A stretch of DNA of 64,000 nt from Verrucomicrobiia bacterium (GCA_036405135.1 DASWYF010000013.1:1-64000), one strand, 5' to 3'; numbered from the stretch's first letter, positions 53,162 to 62,586 are shown. Program-made: numbers and translations. The notes: generated by a model from the letters alone, not told the origin.

Positions 53162-53527
53162 TACACCGGAAACGCAGATGGGGCATTCACCCCATATTTT
53201 ACGCGGGAAAGTGTTTTGAGGCAGCTCTGGCAAGCAGAAAAAAGAAGAAAAAGTAGCCTGTGAATAACTTGTGAAAAAGAGTTAATATCTAATGCTCGTC
53301 GGAAGCGGGTTCATTTCCTAGAACAAACGCATTCGATTCCGATGGACCGGGTTGGCCGGATAAACCCTTAAAAGTGAACGAAAAATTGCTTTTTGAATGA
53401 TTTTATATCTCGTTGATATTCAACGGGATAATCGGGAAAATGAAGTGACTCCAAGGGTGGCCTTGAAGTTTGCATGAAAAAGCAGGACGCGGGCACTGAA
53501 GCCGGAAGGCTGGGATGAGCAGGCCAA
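53162..53527. other. region between glnA and dnaA with DnaA-box-like sites
   Basis: 366 bp without a gene. A weak 6-bp hairpin (ATGGGG-CATTCA-CCCCAT, 53178-53195) followed by 'attttac' may end glnA. Farther on, TGTGAATAA (53259-53267) matches the DnaA box consensus on the minus strand (TTATNCACA), with a near match TGTGAAAAA 11 bp later. An AT-rich stretch (about 53382-53420) lies nearer dnaA. The boxes could serve dnaA autoregulation or an origin; with one or two boxes only, an origin is not established. Confidence 0.45.
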
Positions 53528-54988
53528 ATGTCGGTTACGGATAAGTTACAGGAAACAGTGAATAATTGGGCAAAAATGCAGGAAAATCAGGGGATCAACC
53601 GCGCCATGCATGACTCTGTAGAAAAAGTCTGGTCCGCAGCTCAAACGCTGCTGAAGACCATGCTGAACTCGGACATCTTCAATCTGTGGTTCGCGCCGCT
53701 TCGGGCCACCGAGATGACGCAGGATGCCATCACGCTGGAAGTGGCCAATGACTTCTGTGAAGTCTGGCTCACGGACAACTACATCGGCCTTTTGCAAGAT
53801 GTGCTGTTGGGTGCCGCGGGTCGTCCCTTGAAAGTCCGCTTCGTGGTCACCACCGGCTCCGCACCCGCACCGGCTCCTGCCAAAGCAGCCGCTGTTACAG
53901 CTCCGGCTCCGGCCAAGACGAAGCACGTGGAAGGCTCGGAGAAGAGCCACCAAGGTGCTGAAGGTGATCCTTCGTTCAACCCCAAGAACACGTTCGATAC
54001 GTTCGTGGTGGGAACGAATAATAATTTCGCCCATGCGGCGGCGATGGCCGTGGCGCATTCTCCGGGCAAATCTTACAACCCGCTGTTCCTTTACGGCGGT
54101 GTGGGATTGGGCAAGACGCATCTCCTGCACGCCATCGGTCAGTATGTGGCGGCGCACAAGAAGGGTGCGAAGGTCGCCTACGTCTCTTCCGAGAAGTTCA
54201 CGAACGAGTTCATCGACGCCATTCAGAACAACCAACTGGTGCGCTTCCGCAAAAAGTATCGCCAGACGGATGTGCTGCTAATGGATGACATCCAGTTCCT
54301 CGCAGGCAAGGAGCGTATCCAGGAAGAATTCTTCCATACGTTCAATGCGCTGCATGAGGGCCACAAGCAGATCGTGCTGACTTGCGACCGTCCCGCGAGC
54401 GAAATCCAAGGCTTGGAACACCGCCTCGTCTCCCGTTTCGAATGGGGTCTGGTCACGGACATGCAGCCGCCGGATGTGGAAACGCGCCTCGCCATTCTCA
54501 AAAAGAAGGCGAACTCGATGAACACCACGGTGCCGGATGATCTGCTGGAGTTCCTCGCGAACCGCATCCGCACGAACATCCGCCGTCTGGAAGGCGCGCT
54601 CATCCGCGTGATCTCCTATTCCTCGCTCACGGGCAAGAAGCTCTCGCTGGACATGGTGGAAAACCTGTTGCGCGAAGTGTTGCAGGAAGAGGGTAAGACG
54701 ATCGTCTCCATCGACCTCATCCAGAAGCGCGTGGCTGAGCATTTCGATCTCCGCATCGCGGATATGAGCAGCAAGCGCCGTCCGGAGAACATCGCGTTCC
54801 CGCGCCAGATCGCCATGTTCCTTTCTCGTCAACTCACGGAAAGCTCACTGAATACCATCGGTGAAGCCTTTGGCGGTCGCGATCACGGTACCGTATTGCA
54901 CGCCTGCCGTCTGGTGAAGGACCGTATGGAGATTGATTCCAACGTGCGCCAGGTCGTGAGTTACTTGGAGAAGCAGTTGCTCCGTTAA
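53528..54988 (+). CDS. dnaA: chromosomal replication initiator DnaA
   Basis: 486 residues. Domain I is about 25-110 ('VWSAAQTLLKTMLNSDIFNLWFAPL'), and the Ala/Pro-rich linker domain II is about 110-150. AAA+ domain III has Walker A 'LYGGVGLGKTHLLHAIG', Walker B 'VLLMDDIQFLAGKE' and the arginine-finger region. Domain IV has the DNA-binding signature 'GGRDHGTVLHACRLV'. A roughly 25-residue N-terminal extension precedes domain I; Met27 is a possible later start. It opens the origin for replication. Its neighbours are glnA and an ABC ATPase gene rather than dnaN or rpmH. Confidence 0.97.
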   Translation: MSVTDKLQETVNNWAKMQENQGINRAMHDSVEKVWSAAQTLLKTMLNSDIFNLWFAPLRATEMTQDAITLEVANDFCEVWLTDNYIGLLQDVLLGAAGRPLKVRFVVTTGSAPAPAPAKAAAVTAPAPAKTKHVEGSEKSHQGAEGDPSFNPKNTFDTFVVGTNNNFAHAAAMAVAHSPGKSYNPLFLYGGVGLGKTHLLHAIGQYVAAHKKGAKVAYVSSEKFTNEFIDAIQNNQLVRFRKKYRQTDVLLMDDIQFLAGKERIQEEFFHTFNALHEGHKQIVLTCDRPASEIQGLEHRLVSRFEWGLVTDMQPPDVETRLAILKKKANSMNTTVPDDLLEFLANRIRTNIRRLEGALIRVISYSSLTGKKLSLDMVENLLREVLQEEGKTIVSIDLIQKRVAEHFDLRIADMSSKRRPENIAFPRQIAMFLSRQLTESSLNTIGEAFGGRDHGTVLHACRLVKDRMEIDSNVRQVVSYLEKQLLR

Positions 54989-55084
54989 GCACGAGTTTCG
55001 GGTTACTTGTTTTGAGTTTCGAGTTTAAGGCTGCTTTGCTTTTTGACTCGTAACTAGAAACTGGAAACCAGAAACTTTCGGGAC

Positions 55085-56062
55085 ATGGCCGCAATCGAAG
55101 TTCAAGGGCTGAATAAAGCCTACCGCATCTATAAGAAGCAACCCGGCTTCTCTGGAGCGGTGCGCGGTCTTTTCAAGCGCGAATACGAGACCACGCATGC
55201 GGTGAAGGATGTGAACTTCCAAGTGGAAGAAGGGGAACTCGTCGGTTTCCTCGGGCCTAATGGCGCAGGAAAGACGACCACGCTGAAGATGCTCTCTGGC
55301 CTGCTCTATCCCACGAGCGGCACTGCTTCGGTTTTGGGCTACACGCCATGGGAACGTGCGGATGGTTATCGCCGACAGTTCGCTTTGTTGCTTGGGCAAA
55401 AGAATCAGCTCTGGTGGGATTTGCCCGCACGTGAATCGTTGGAACTGAATGCACGCATCTACGGCATCGCACCCGAGGATTTCAAAAAGCGCGTTGATGA
55501 GATGACGCAGTTGCTTGGCGTGGGTGAGAAACTCAATGTGATGGTGCGGGAACTGTCCCTGGGCGAACGCATGAAGCTGGAGCTCGTGGCCGCGCTACTG
55601 CATCAGCCCAAGGTGTTGTTCCTTGATGAGCCGACCATTGGTTTGGATGTTGTTTCGCAAAAGGCGGTGCGTGAATTTCTCCGCGATCACAATAAACGCA
55701 ACAAGACCACAGTGCTGCTCACGAGCCATTACATGGCGGACATCCAGGAGTTGTGCCAGCGCGTGATCATCATTGATAAAGGCACCATCTTCTTCGATGG
55801 CAAGTTGAGCGAAATCCTTGATCGCTTCGCGGATTTCAAACTCATCACCATCCAGACAGAGGGTGAACTCGCGTGCAATGAAGGCTGCCTGAAAGAGTTC
55901 GGCGAAATCGTGGAAAAGACGGCGACGAGCGTGAAGCTTAAGGTTAAGCGCGATCGCGTCATCGCCGCGTGCAAAGGCTTGCTAGATGCGCTGCCAGTGA
56001 AGGATATCGATATCGAGGAAGTGCCGATTGAGGATATTATTCGGAACCTGTTTGCGCGGTGA
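55085..56062 (+). CDS. ABC-2-type transporter ATP-binding protein, unpaired
   Basis: 325 residues. Walker A is 'GFLGPNGAGKTTTLKMLSGLL', Q-loop 'LLLGQKNQLWWDLP', signature 'LSLGERMKLELVAALL', Walker B 'KVLFLDEPTIGLD' and H-loop 'VLLTSHYMADI'. The C-terminal 90 residues are the usual extension of the group. The type (insert 'YKKQPGFSGAVRGLFKREYE' before Walker A) normally works with two ABC-2 permeases encoded next to it, but none is present: a small unrelated gene and xylA follow. Its partners must be encoded elsewhere, or are lost. Confidence 0.9.
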   Translation: MAAIEVQGLNKAYRIYKKQPGFSGAVRGLFKREYETTHAVKDVNFQVEEGELVGFLGPNGAGKTTTLKMLSGLLYPTSGTASVLGYTPWERADGYRRQFALLLGQKNQLWWDLPARESLELNARIYGIAPEDFKKRVDEMTQLLGVGEKLNVMVRELSLGERMKLELVAALLHQPKVLFLDEPTIGLDVVSQKAVREFLRDHNKRNKTTVLLTSHYMADIQELCQRVIIIDKGTIFFDGKLSEILDRFADFKLITIQTEGELACNEGCLKEFGEIVEKTATSVKLKVKRDRVIAACKGLLDALPVKDIDIEEVPIEDIIRNLFAR

Positions 56063-56070
56063 TTTACCGG

Positions 56071-56514
56071 TCAAGCTGGCTTGCGGATTATCTCCAACTT
56101 CAGTAGCGCTGAGAAACGTTCCAGATTTTCGTCATCAGGCCGCATTTGTTCACGCAGGAGAATAAATTCGTTGGCAGTGTTGGCGATGATAACTTCAGAA
56201 AGCTCCTGTCCGTCATCATCGAAATAGATTGTGCAGACTAGGTGTTTGAGGCTGGTTCGCGGGATTGTCTTTCGATATTTTCCGGGCAGCCAAGGGCAGT
56301 ATTCGATGATTTCAAGCTGTTTTAGTATGTCATCATAGCGGATCACATTTACTCGGCCACATGCTAATAAGATGACAACTGCAAAAGGGATCGCCAATAA
56401 ACCGACTGTAAAGTTGGTGCTGAGCAAAAGGGTGACAATAAAAGCGATGATACTCGCGACAGTCGAAGATCGCCGTTTTTGTGAAGCTTCTGCCGGTTTC
56501 AAGTCGTGAACCAT
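56071..56514 (-). CDS. small membrane protein, unknown
   Basis: 147 residues. A basic N-terminus is followed by two close hydrophobic segments (about 21-33 and 37-52, 'STVASIIAFIVTLLLSTNFTVGLLAIPFAVVILLACG'). The soluble C-terminal 90 residues include 'RKTIPRTSLKHLVCTIYFDDDGQEL'. The layout resembles PH-like (bPH) small membrane proteins, but I cannot assign a family. It converges with the ABC ATPase gene (8-bp gap) and is divergent from xylA. Confidence 0.65.
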   Translation of the reverse strand: MVHDLKPAEASQKRRSSTVASIIAFIVTLLLSTNFTVGLLAIPFAVVILLACGRVNVIRYDDILKQLEIIEYCPWLPGKYRKTIPRTSLKHLVCTIYFDDDGQELSEVIIANTANEFILLREQMRPDDENLERFSALLKLEIIRKPA

Positions 56515-56675
56515 GGCTGTTGAGTGAGGAGCCTAAGGATCAAAATATACTTGTCGATTCCCTTTCTATTTTTGTTCTGAAATTGGGTGGATTTTACATA
56601 TCCCTGAGTGTTTTTCCCCGCTTGCCACGTCTTCGCCTGTGTTTACAGTCATTCCATTCGTTTTACCTAAAAGCA

Positions 56676-56693
56676 TACGAAAACGTTTTTGTA
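56676..56693 (+). promoter_or_regulatory. LacI-family-type operator upstream of xylA
   Basis: TACgAAAACGTTTTtGTA is a palindrome with a central CG and only one non-pairing position. It matches the layout of LacI/GalR-family operators (for example the PurR box ACGCAAACGTTTTCGT). It ends 13 bp before the xylA start codon, a position suited to repression. No LacI-type regulator gene is in the window. Confidence 0.5.
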
Positions 56694-56706
56694 CTGAAAG
56701 AGAACT

Positions 56707-58017
56707 ATGTCCTATTTCAAAGACATCCCGAAGATCAAGTTCGAGGGGCCGAAGTCCACGAACCCGCTCGCCTTCAAGCATTACAACCCTACGCAGAAGA
56801 TCGAAGGCAAGACCATGTCGGAGCACCTGCGCTTCTCCGTGGTGTATTGGCACACGATGCGCGGTCAGGGCGCGGACATGTTCGGTTCGCCGACGGCCAT
56901 CCGCCCTTGGGACAATGGCAAAGATGTGATCGACACCGCGAAGGCCCGCGTGCCGGTGTTCTTCGACATCGTGGATCGCTTGGGTGCGCCTTACTACGCT
57001 TTCCATGACCGCGATCTCGCGCCGCACGGCAAATCTCTCCGCGAATCGAACAAGTATCTCGACACCATCGTCGGGCTCCTGAAAGAGCAGCAGAAGCGTA
57101 CTGGCATCAAGCTCCTGTGGGGCACTGCCCAGCTCTTCGTGCATCCACGCTTCATGCACGGTGCGGCCACGAGCTGCAATGCCGATGTGTTCGCTTTCTC
57201 CGCCGCACAAGTGAAGAAGGCGCTGGAAGTGACGCATGAACTTGGCGGTGAAGGTTACACGTTCTGGGGCGGTCGCGAAGGTTACTCCACGTTGTGGAAT
57301 ACGGATATGAAGCGTGAACTGGAGCACCTCGCGAAATTCCTGCACATGGCGGTGGATTATGCGAAGAAGATCGGTTTCAAAGGCCAGTTCTACATCGAGC
57401 CGAAGCCGAAAGAACCGACCAAGCATCAGTATGATTCCGATGCTGCTGCGTGCTTGAACTTCCTGCGCGAGTTCGATCTGCTCCCGCACTTCAAGTTGAA
57501 CCTGGAAACGAATCACGCCACACTGGCTGGCCACACGATGCAGCATGAGATCGAGACGGCTGGTGCCGCGAACGCGCTGGGCAGCATCGACGCGAATACG
57601 GGCGATCTGCTCCTCGGGTGGGACACGGACCAGTTCCCGACGGATATCTATCTCACCACGCAGTGCATGCTGGGCATCCTGAAATATGGCGGCCTCACGA
57701 CGGGTGGCGTGAACTTCGACGCGAAGGTGCGTCGCGAGAGCGTCGATCCGGTGGATCTTTTCCACGCACACATCGGTGGCATGGACGCCTTCGCCCGCGG
57801 TCTCAAGATCGCGGCTGCCATCCGCAAGGATGGTCGCCTCGCGGACTTTGTGAAGCAACGCTACTCTTCTTGGGACAAGGGTCTCGGCAAGAGCATTGAG
57901 GAGGGCAAAGAGAGCTTCGAGACGTTGGAAGCCTACATGCTCAAGAAGGGCGAGGCCGATGCGAACGCCAGTGGCCGTCAGGAATTCTTGGAGAACTTGA
58001 TCAACGAGTTTATCTAA
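56707..58017 (+). CDS. xylA: xylose isomerase
   Basis: 436 residues, class II length. Active-site features: '[13 protein letters not shown]' with the catalytic His, '[17 protein letters not shown]', '[19 protein letters not shown]' with metal-binding Glu/Asp, '[19 protein letters not shown]' and '[23 protein letters not shown]'. It converts D-xylose to D-xylulose (and glucose to fructose). No xylulokinase or transporter gene adjoins it. A LacI-type palindrome lies directly upstream and a strong terminator follows, so it looks like a single, regulated gene. Confidence 0.97.
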   Translation: MSYFKDIPKIKFEGPKSTNPLAFKHYNPTQKIEGKTMSEHLRFSVVYWHTMRGQGADMFGSPTAIRPWDNGKDVIDTAKARVPVFFDIVDRLGAPYYAFHDRDLAPHGKSLRESNKYLDTIVGLLKEQQKRTGIKLLWGTAQLFVHPRFMHGAATSCNADVFAFSAAQVKKALEVTHELGGEGYTFWGGREGYSTLWNTDMKRELEHLAKFLHMAVDYAKKIGFKGQFYIEPKPKEPTKHQYDSDAAACLNFLREFDLLPHFKLNLETNHATLAGHTMQHEIETAGAANALGSIDANTGDLLLGWDTDQFPTDIYLTTQCMLGILKYGGLTTGGVNFDAKVRRESVDPVDLFHAHIGGMDAFARGLKIAAAIRKDGRLADFVKQRYSSWDKGLGKSIEEGKESFETLEAYMLKKGEADANASGRQEFLENLINEFI

Positions 58018-58040
58018 GCTCTAAAGAAGTTTTACGACAC

Positions 58041-58070
58041 AGGCGTTGCCGCAAGGCAACGCCTTTTTTA
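58041..58070 (+). terminator. terminator of xylA
   Basis: aggcgttgcc-gcaa-ggcaacgcct forms a perfect 10-bp stem with a GNRA-type GCAA loop, followed by T's (58065-58069). It lies 23 bp after the stop codon. Confidence 0.9.
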
Positions 58071-58313
58071 TTGGACCTCCTGCCCGTCAGGAAGTTGACC
58101 GATGGTCAGGAAGGTTTTGATCAGTTCGCCTTCGCCACAAACGGTCATGCCGGAGAATCGCTTGAACCATTTTCCAAAAGGAACTTCGGGGTGGGTATCC
58201 AACCATGCTGCGAGCAAGCCAAGTTGTTCCACTGAAATCTGCCGCTTTTTAATGCGGTCCAGCAAATGATTTAGCAACGCTGGAGGAAGATTGAGACGCT
58301 TGATGCTAGGCAT
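58068..58313 (-). CDS. small protein of a two-gene TA-like pair, candidate toxin
   Basis: 81 residues, basic N-terminal half ('IKRLNLPPALLNHLLDRIKKRQI') and a 'FGKWFKRFSGMTVCGEGELIKTFL' centre. I recall short PVC and cyanobacterial proteins with a similar 'W[FY]K.F....CG.G...KTFL' motif encoded after small helical proteins, but I cannot name a family. The start overlaps the preceding gene's end by 8 bp. The size, coupling and charge suit a toxin-antitoxin partner; the activity is unknown. Confidence 0.6.
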   Translation of the reverse strand: MPSIKRLNLPPALLNHLLDRIKKRQISVEQLGLLAAWLDTHPEVPFGKWFKRFSGMTVCGEGELIKTFLTIGQLPDGQEVQ

Positions 58314-58527
58314 GAGCGGAGTTTCCGTAGAAACCGTGACTGATGGCTGTTTTCAGGCGCTGCACTTCCGCTGGATCTTCGGATTCCACCATCTGCCGGG
58401 CCAGTTCAGTCAATTCATTGGCGGTAAGGGGGCGGGCTTTGGCCAATTGAATAACAAACTGAATCACCTCCACCTGCTCGTCAGGCGTGAGCTGTTTGAT
58501 TTCCTCAATGATGGCACCGGAACTCAT
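58306..58527 (-). CDS. small helical protein of the same pair, candidate antitoxin
   Basis: 73 residues, entirely helical and acidic-to-neutral ('IIEEIKQLTPDEQVEVIQFVIQLAKAR', 'NELTELARQMVESEDPAEVQRLK'). The 'LTPDEQVEVIQFV' helix resembles short antitoxin-like proteins such as DUF2281/addiction-module components. It is first in the pair, with the basic 81-residue protein overlapping its end. No palindromic operator was seen in the 40 bp upstream. The assignment is by size, order and composition, not by a confirmed family. Confidence 0.6.
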   Translation of the reverse strand: MSSGAIIEEIKQLTPDEQVEVIQFVIQLAKARPLTANELTELARQMVESEDPAEVQRLKTAISHGFYGNSAHA

Positions 58528-58569
58528 ATTGCTACAGTAGGCTGTTTGCCGATTGTCTTCAAGCTTCGG

Positions 58570-59370
58570 TTATGCACCAAACAGACGCTTAAAATTCTCC
58601 TCCACCTGTTCGCTCAAGTCCTCAACCGCCATTCCCCGCACTTTCGCGAGACCATCATACACCGCGCGTAGATTTGCCGGATGATTGATCACCTTGCTGG
58701 TGGAAGCGTCTGAGAGCGGATGCCGATTCAGTTCTTCGGGCAATGACTGGTCCGGCGCATCCGTCTCCACCAGCAAGCGTTCCAGCGGAACTTGCTTGAA
58801 GGTCTCGCGCTGGCGCTCTTTACGGTCGAGCAGGTAATAGCCCGGAAATGAGAAGTAAGCACCGATCTTGGCGAGTGGCCGGATCATCTCCGCAGGACCA
58901 CCGTAAGAATGAAGCAGGAAACCTCGTTCAGGCCGCGGCTCTTTTCTAAGCAATTGGAAGATCGGCCCCCATGACTGGAGGCAATGAATGCTCGCCGCGA
59001 GATTGCGTTCTGCAGCTAATCGCAATTGCCATACGAATACTTCTTCCTGACCTTCGTATGGCAAATCCGGTTTCCATTTGTCCAAGCCGATCTCTCCAAC
59101 TGCTGCGTGTGGTGTCTCATCGAGAAAGCGCACCAACTCACTTTGCCACCGTTCCGTGCGCTCGTGCAGATACCACGGATGATAACCGAAGCTTGGTTGC
59201 ACGATCACATGCTTCTGCGCCAGTTCCTGCACCTGTGCCCAATCTTCCTCGCACGCGCCATTCACCACCATGCGTGCGATGCCCTCCGCTTCGGCGGCGA
59301 CGATTAATTCCGCGTGCCTGCCGCCGAAGCGATCGTCTTGCAGATGATTGTGGGCATCGTAGAGGCGCAC
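58570..59370 (-). CDS. TatD-family metal-dependent hydrolase
   Basis: 266 residues from a GTG start. TIM-barrel metal ligands are visible: 'YDAHNHLQD' (H-x-H), 'AVGEIGLDKW' (Glu), 'AASIHCLQSW' (His), 'FLLHSYGGPAEM' (His) and 'LLVETDAPDQSLP' (Asp). TatD enzymes are Mg2+-dependent 3'-5' exonucleases acting on DNA or RNA, and some members may act on other substrates. The C-terminal region 'NHPANLRAVYDGLAKVRG' is standard. It starts 6 bp after the stop of the large CxxCH protein gene and is probably co-transcribed with it. Confidence 0.92.
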   Translation of the reverse strand: MRLYDAHNHLQDDRFGGRHAELIVAAEAEGIARMVVNGACEEDWAQVQELAQKHVIVQPSFGYHPWYLHERTERWQSELVRFLDETPHAAVGEIGLDKWKPDLPYEGQEEVFVWQLRLAAERNLAASIHCLQSWGPIFQLLRKEPRPERGFLLHSYGGPAEMIRPLAKIGAYFSFPGYYLLDRKERQRETFKQVPLERLLVETDAPDQSLPEELNRHPLSDASTSKVINHPANLRAVYDGLAKVRGMAVEDLSEQVEENFKRLFGA

Positions 59371-59376
59371 AGGTCT

Positions 59377-62300
59377 TCACTTTTTTGTTGCGGGCAACGG
59401 CACTTGGCCAGGATGCATCAGATACGCGATTACGTCCCGCACCTGTTGTTCTGTCAGCGCTTCCACCAAGCCTTCGGGCATCAGCGAGAGCGTGGACTCC
59501 GCGAGTTTGTCCACTTCCGTTTGCTCGATGGTCAACAGCTCTGTCATCGTCTGCACCGAGAGCGTGCGCGCGTTCTTCGAGCGGATCACGCCGTTCAACG
59601 TGCGACCATCCTTCAGGTCCACCACGGACATGCGGAAGTCCGCGTTCACCACGCCGCTCGGATCGATGATGTTCTCCAGGAGGAAATCGATGTTATCGCG
59701 GCCTGCACCTGTCAGGTCAGGCCCGATGCTGCCGCCTTCGCCGTAAAGCTTATGACAGTTCGCGCAAACCAGTGCGAAGACCTCGCGCCCCGCGCTCTTG
59801 TCTGCTTTGCTCAAGACATCCTTCGTGAGCTTCGCCTTCCATTCCGTCATCAACTTCTTCTTGTCGTCGTCAGAATCACGGATTTGTCCCCACACTTCGC
59901 CGAGACGCTGATTCAGCTTCTCATCATTGAAGCTGCGGATTTGCCGCGCGTGGAAGGCGGACAAGTCATCCTTCGGCACCACATTCGCACCGATCGCATC
60001 CAACAACGATTTCGCGAAGATCGGTCGCGACACCAGCGTGGCCAGCAACTGCGGCCGTTCCGAGGGATGAAACCCTTTGTAAGCCTTCACCAGCTTGTCG
60101 CCGATGAGCGGATCATTGAACTGCGCCAATCCGCGTGCTGCGACGGGATTCAAGAAGCGCACGCTCAGCAACTGCTCGCAAATCTGCCGCATGTCTGCTG
60201 GCTTGCTGTCGATGATCGTTTGCAGTGCCGCCTTGCGCGCGGCGATGTCTGCCTTGCCATCGAGTGCGAGCGTCTTCACATCATCCAGCGCGCGACCATC
60301 GCCGAACACCACGCTCAATTCGCGGACCAAGGCCGTGACCTTCTCATCCTTCGAGCGATTTGCCGAAGCGGCTAGAGAATCCCACGCCGCTGGCTTGGCC
60401 GCCTTGCGCCAGCCGCGCATCGCTTCGGATAATCCCGTCAGCACATCTTTTTGGAACGCATCCGATTTCTTTGCCGCTGTTTGTAGCACAGCACTCAGAT
60501 GCGTCGGATTTTTCTCCAAATCTTCCGCCAATCGACGCGTGATGTATTGCCGTGTTTTCGGCAGTTCACAACGTGCTGCGATGCTGGCGAGCTGTTCCGG
60601 ATTGCTGTTGCCCAGCGGGATCAAGCCATACCAGATGAGCAGCGGAAGATTGTGGTCGTCCGCGTCTTCCTTGTGTGCAACCAGGGCTGTGGCTAAGTCC
60701 GCTCGTTGCGCTAGGGGTAAGCGTTGCAGCGTGGAAGCGAGAACCAAGCGCACCGCCGCAGACTTCTCATCTTTCGCCAATCGCACCAATTGGTTCATGA
60801 GAGATTTCGAAGGGGTTACTTCATTGCCAGCTGGTCGTTGGCTCATCGTCGTGTCCAGCGGCCACTTGTCCGTGAGCAGGCGTATCGACCATGCGCGGAT
60901 GTACTCTTCATCCGGATTCAAGCGGCTGCTCAATTGCGTGCGCAGGAATGTTTCATCCGCCGCGCCGATCGCATTGAGCGTCCAGAAGATACGGAGCTTC
61001 AGCGGGATGTCGTTTTCACTCTTATAGAGAGCCAGCGCTTCCTTGACGGAATCAGAGAGAAGCGTGCCGCGTTGGAAACGGTCTGCGAGTTCCATCCGCG
61101 CCTGATTGGCGAACCACACGTTGTAATGCCGTTGCAGGTTGATGAGCTGCCCATCCGTAAGGATGCGCAGATCGCGCAGGGCAGGGCGCTTGGGTTTGCC
61201 AGAGACAATCTTGTAGATGCGACCGCTCTCGCGATGCACGCCCGTGTTATCATGGCATTCACCAGTATCGCTCCAATCCGCGATGTAAACGCCACCATCC
61301 GGTCCGCAGCTCAGTTCCATGCCACGGAACCATTTATCCGTGAACTGCAGCATGTCTTCGCCGTGTTTTCCCACGTATCCGGAGCCATCGCGTTGCAGAA
61401 TCTCGCGGTTCACGCGCCGTCCGTGCATGTTCAGCGTGAAGAGCTTGTCCTGATACTCGATCGGCCAGTTATCGCCCTGATAAATCATCATGCCGATGTG
61501 CGCGTGACCGCCGCCGTAACTGTCCGCCTTGCCATCGCGCGAATCCGTCCAGCTCTTGCCTGTATCAAAATGCCAATGATCCGCGTGCGTGTCGATTAGT
61601 CCATACGTGTGTGTGTTCGGATCAATCGTGTGCGGGCGGACATAGTGTGAGCCTGGCGTCGCATGCCACAGATGCCCATTCACCGTGTTGATAAAGAACA
61701 GTTCGCCGAACTTGTTCCAGTCATGTCCCCAAGGATTCGTCGTGCCGGACGTCAACGCCTCGAACACCTTCGTCTGCGGATTGTAGCGCCACATACCACC
61801 ACGCATCGGGATGCGTTCCTTAGCAGGTGTTCCGGGAATGCCTATCTCGCCGGGACTGGAGGCACCGCAGCGGCCGTAGAGCCAGCCATCGGGACCGAAC
61901 TTCAGGCCATTGGCGAAGTTGTGATAATTTTCTGCGGGTGGATTGAACCCATCGAGCACCACTTCTGTCGGGCCATCCGGTTTGTCATCGCCATCGCGAT
62001 CCGGGATGAAGAGCACCTGTGGTGGGCACATCAGCCACACACCGCCGAGGCCGATCTCCACACTGCTCAACATCTGTACCTGATCCGTGAACACCGTGCG
62101 CTTGTCGAATTTGCCATCGCCATCGCGGTCTTCAAAGATCAGCAGGCGATCACGCAGATTCATGTCGAACTTCACCTTGCGCTCGGAATAGGTGTAATTC
62201 TCCGCCACCCACAAACGTCCTCGCGAATCCCATGTCATCGCGATGGGATTCTGCACATCCGGTTCCGCGGCATAGACCGTGGCCTTGAAGCCCGGCGGCA

Positions 62301-62460
62301 GCGTGAGATTCTTCACCACTTCCTCGGCGGGCATGATCTTCACGCTCAAGTCCGTCTCGCTATTGTAGAGCTTGGGGAATTCAGCCGCGTCTACGCGAAC
62401 TAACGTGAGCATGGCGAGCAATGCCGCCTGCCAACCTTTAGATACAAACCGGATCTTCAT
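59377..62460 (-). CDS. PVC-type secreted protein: propeller, HEAT-like repeats and CxxCH cytochrome
   Basis: 1027 residues from the ATG at 62460, which gives a signal peptide ('AALLAMLTLVRVDA'). The N-terminal half is a beta-propeller of the PVC 'membrane-bound dehydrogenase' type ('FKATVYAAEPDVQNPIAMTWDSRGRLWVAENY', 'GLKFGPDGWLYGRCG', 'MELSCGPDGGVYIADWSDTGECHD'). Alpha-helical HEAT-like repeats follow (about 480-880), and a C-terminal c-type haem site 'CANCHKLYGEGGSIGPDLTGAGR' is intact. It is probably a periplasmic sugar or alcohol dehydrogenase-like protein; the substrate is unknown. TatD follows. Confidence 0.9.
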   Translation of the reverse strand: MKIRFVSKGWQAALLAMLTLVRVDAAEFPKLYNSETDLSVKIMPAEEVVKNLTLPPGFKATVYAAEPDVQNPIAMTWDSRGRLWVAENYTYSERKVKFDMNLRDRLLIFEDRDGDGKFDKRTVFTDQVQMLSSVEIGLGGVWLMCPPQVLFIPDRDGDDKPDGPTEVVLDGFNPPAENYHNFANGLKFGPDGWLYGRCGASSPGEIGIPGTPAKERIPMRGGMWRYNPQTKVFEALTSGTTNPWGHDWNKFGELFFINTVNGHLWHATPGSHYVRPHTIDPNTHTYGLIDTHADHWHFDTGKSWTDSRDGKADSYGGGHAHIGMMIYQGDNWPIEYQDKLFTLNMHGRRVNREILQRDGSGYVGKHGEDMLQFTDKWFRGMELSCGPDGGVYIADWSDTGECHDNTGVHRESGRIYKIVSGKPKRPALRDLRILTDGQLINLQRHYNVWFANQARMELADRFQRGTLLSDSVKEALALYKSENDIPLKLRIFWTLNAIGAADETFLRTQLSSRLNPDEEYIRAWSIRLLTDKWPLDTTMSQRPAGNEVTPSKSLMNQLVRLAKDEKSAAVRLVLASTLQRLPLAQRADLATALVAHKEDADDHNLPLLIWYGLIPLGNSNPEQLASIAARCELPKTRQYITRRLAEDLEKNPTHLSAVLQTAAKKSDAFQKDVLTGLSEAMRGWRKAAKPAAWDSLAASANRSKDEKVTALVRELSVVFGDGRALDDVKTLALDGKADIAARKAALQTIIDSKPADMRQICEQLLSVRFLNPVAARGLAQFNDPLIGDKLVKAYKGFHPSERPQLLATLVSRPIFAKSLLDAIGANVVPKDDLSAFHARQIRSFNDEKLNQRLGEVWGQIRDSDDDKKKLMTEWKAKLTKDVLSKADKSAGREVFALVCANCHKLYGEGGSIGPDLTGAGRDNIDFLLENIIDPSGVVNADFRMSVVDLKDGRTLNGVIRSKNARTLSVQTMTELLTIEQTEVDKLAESTLSLMPEGLVEALTEQQVRDVIAYLMHPGQVPLPATKK

Positions 62461-62586
62461 GCAATGCGGAGAGTGTAATGGCTGAAACGCATTGCGGAAG
62501 GACAGAAATGCATGGAATAGCGAAGCGAACACGACCGCCTGTTCAATCTCCTGTTCGCGTATTCCGCGTAGTTCGCGGTTAACCTC

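Noticed and set aside
53162-53527. Calling this region the replication origin
   Set aside because: Only one consensus and one degenerate DnaA box were seen; a full cluster and skew data would be needed.
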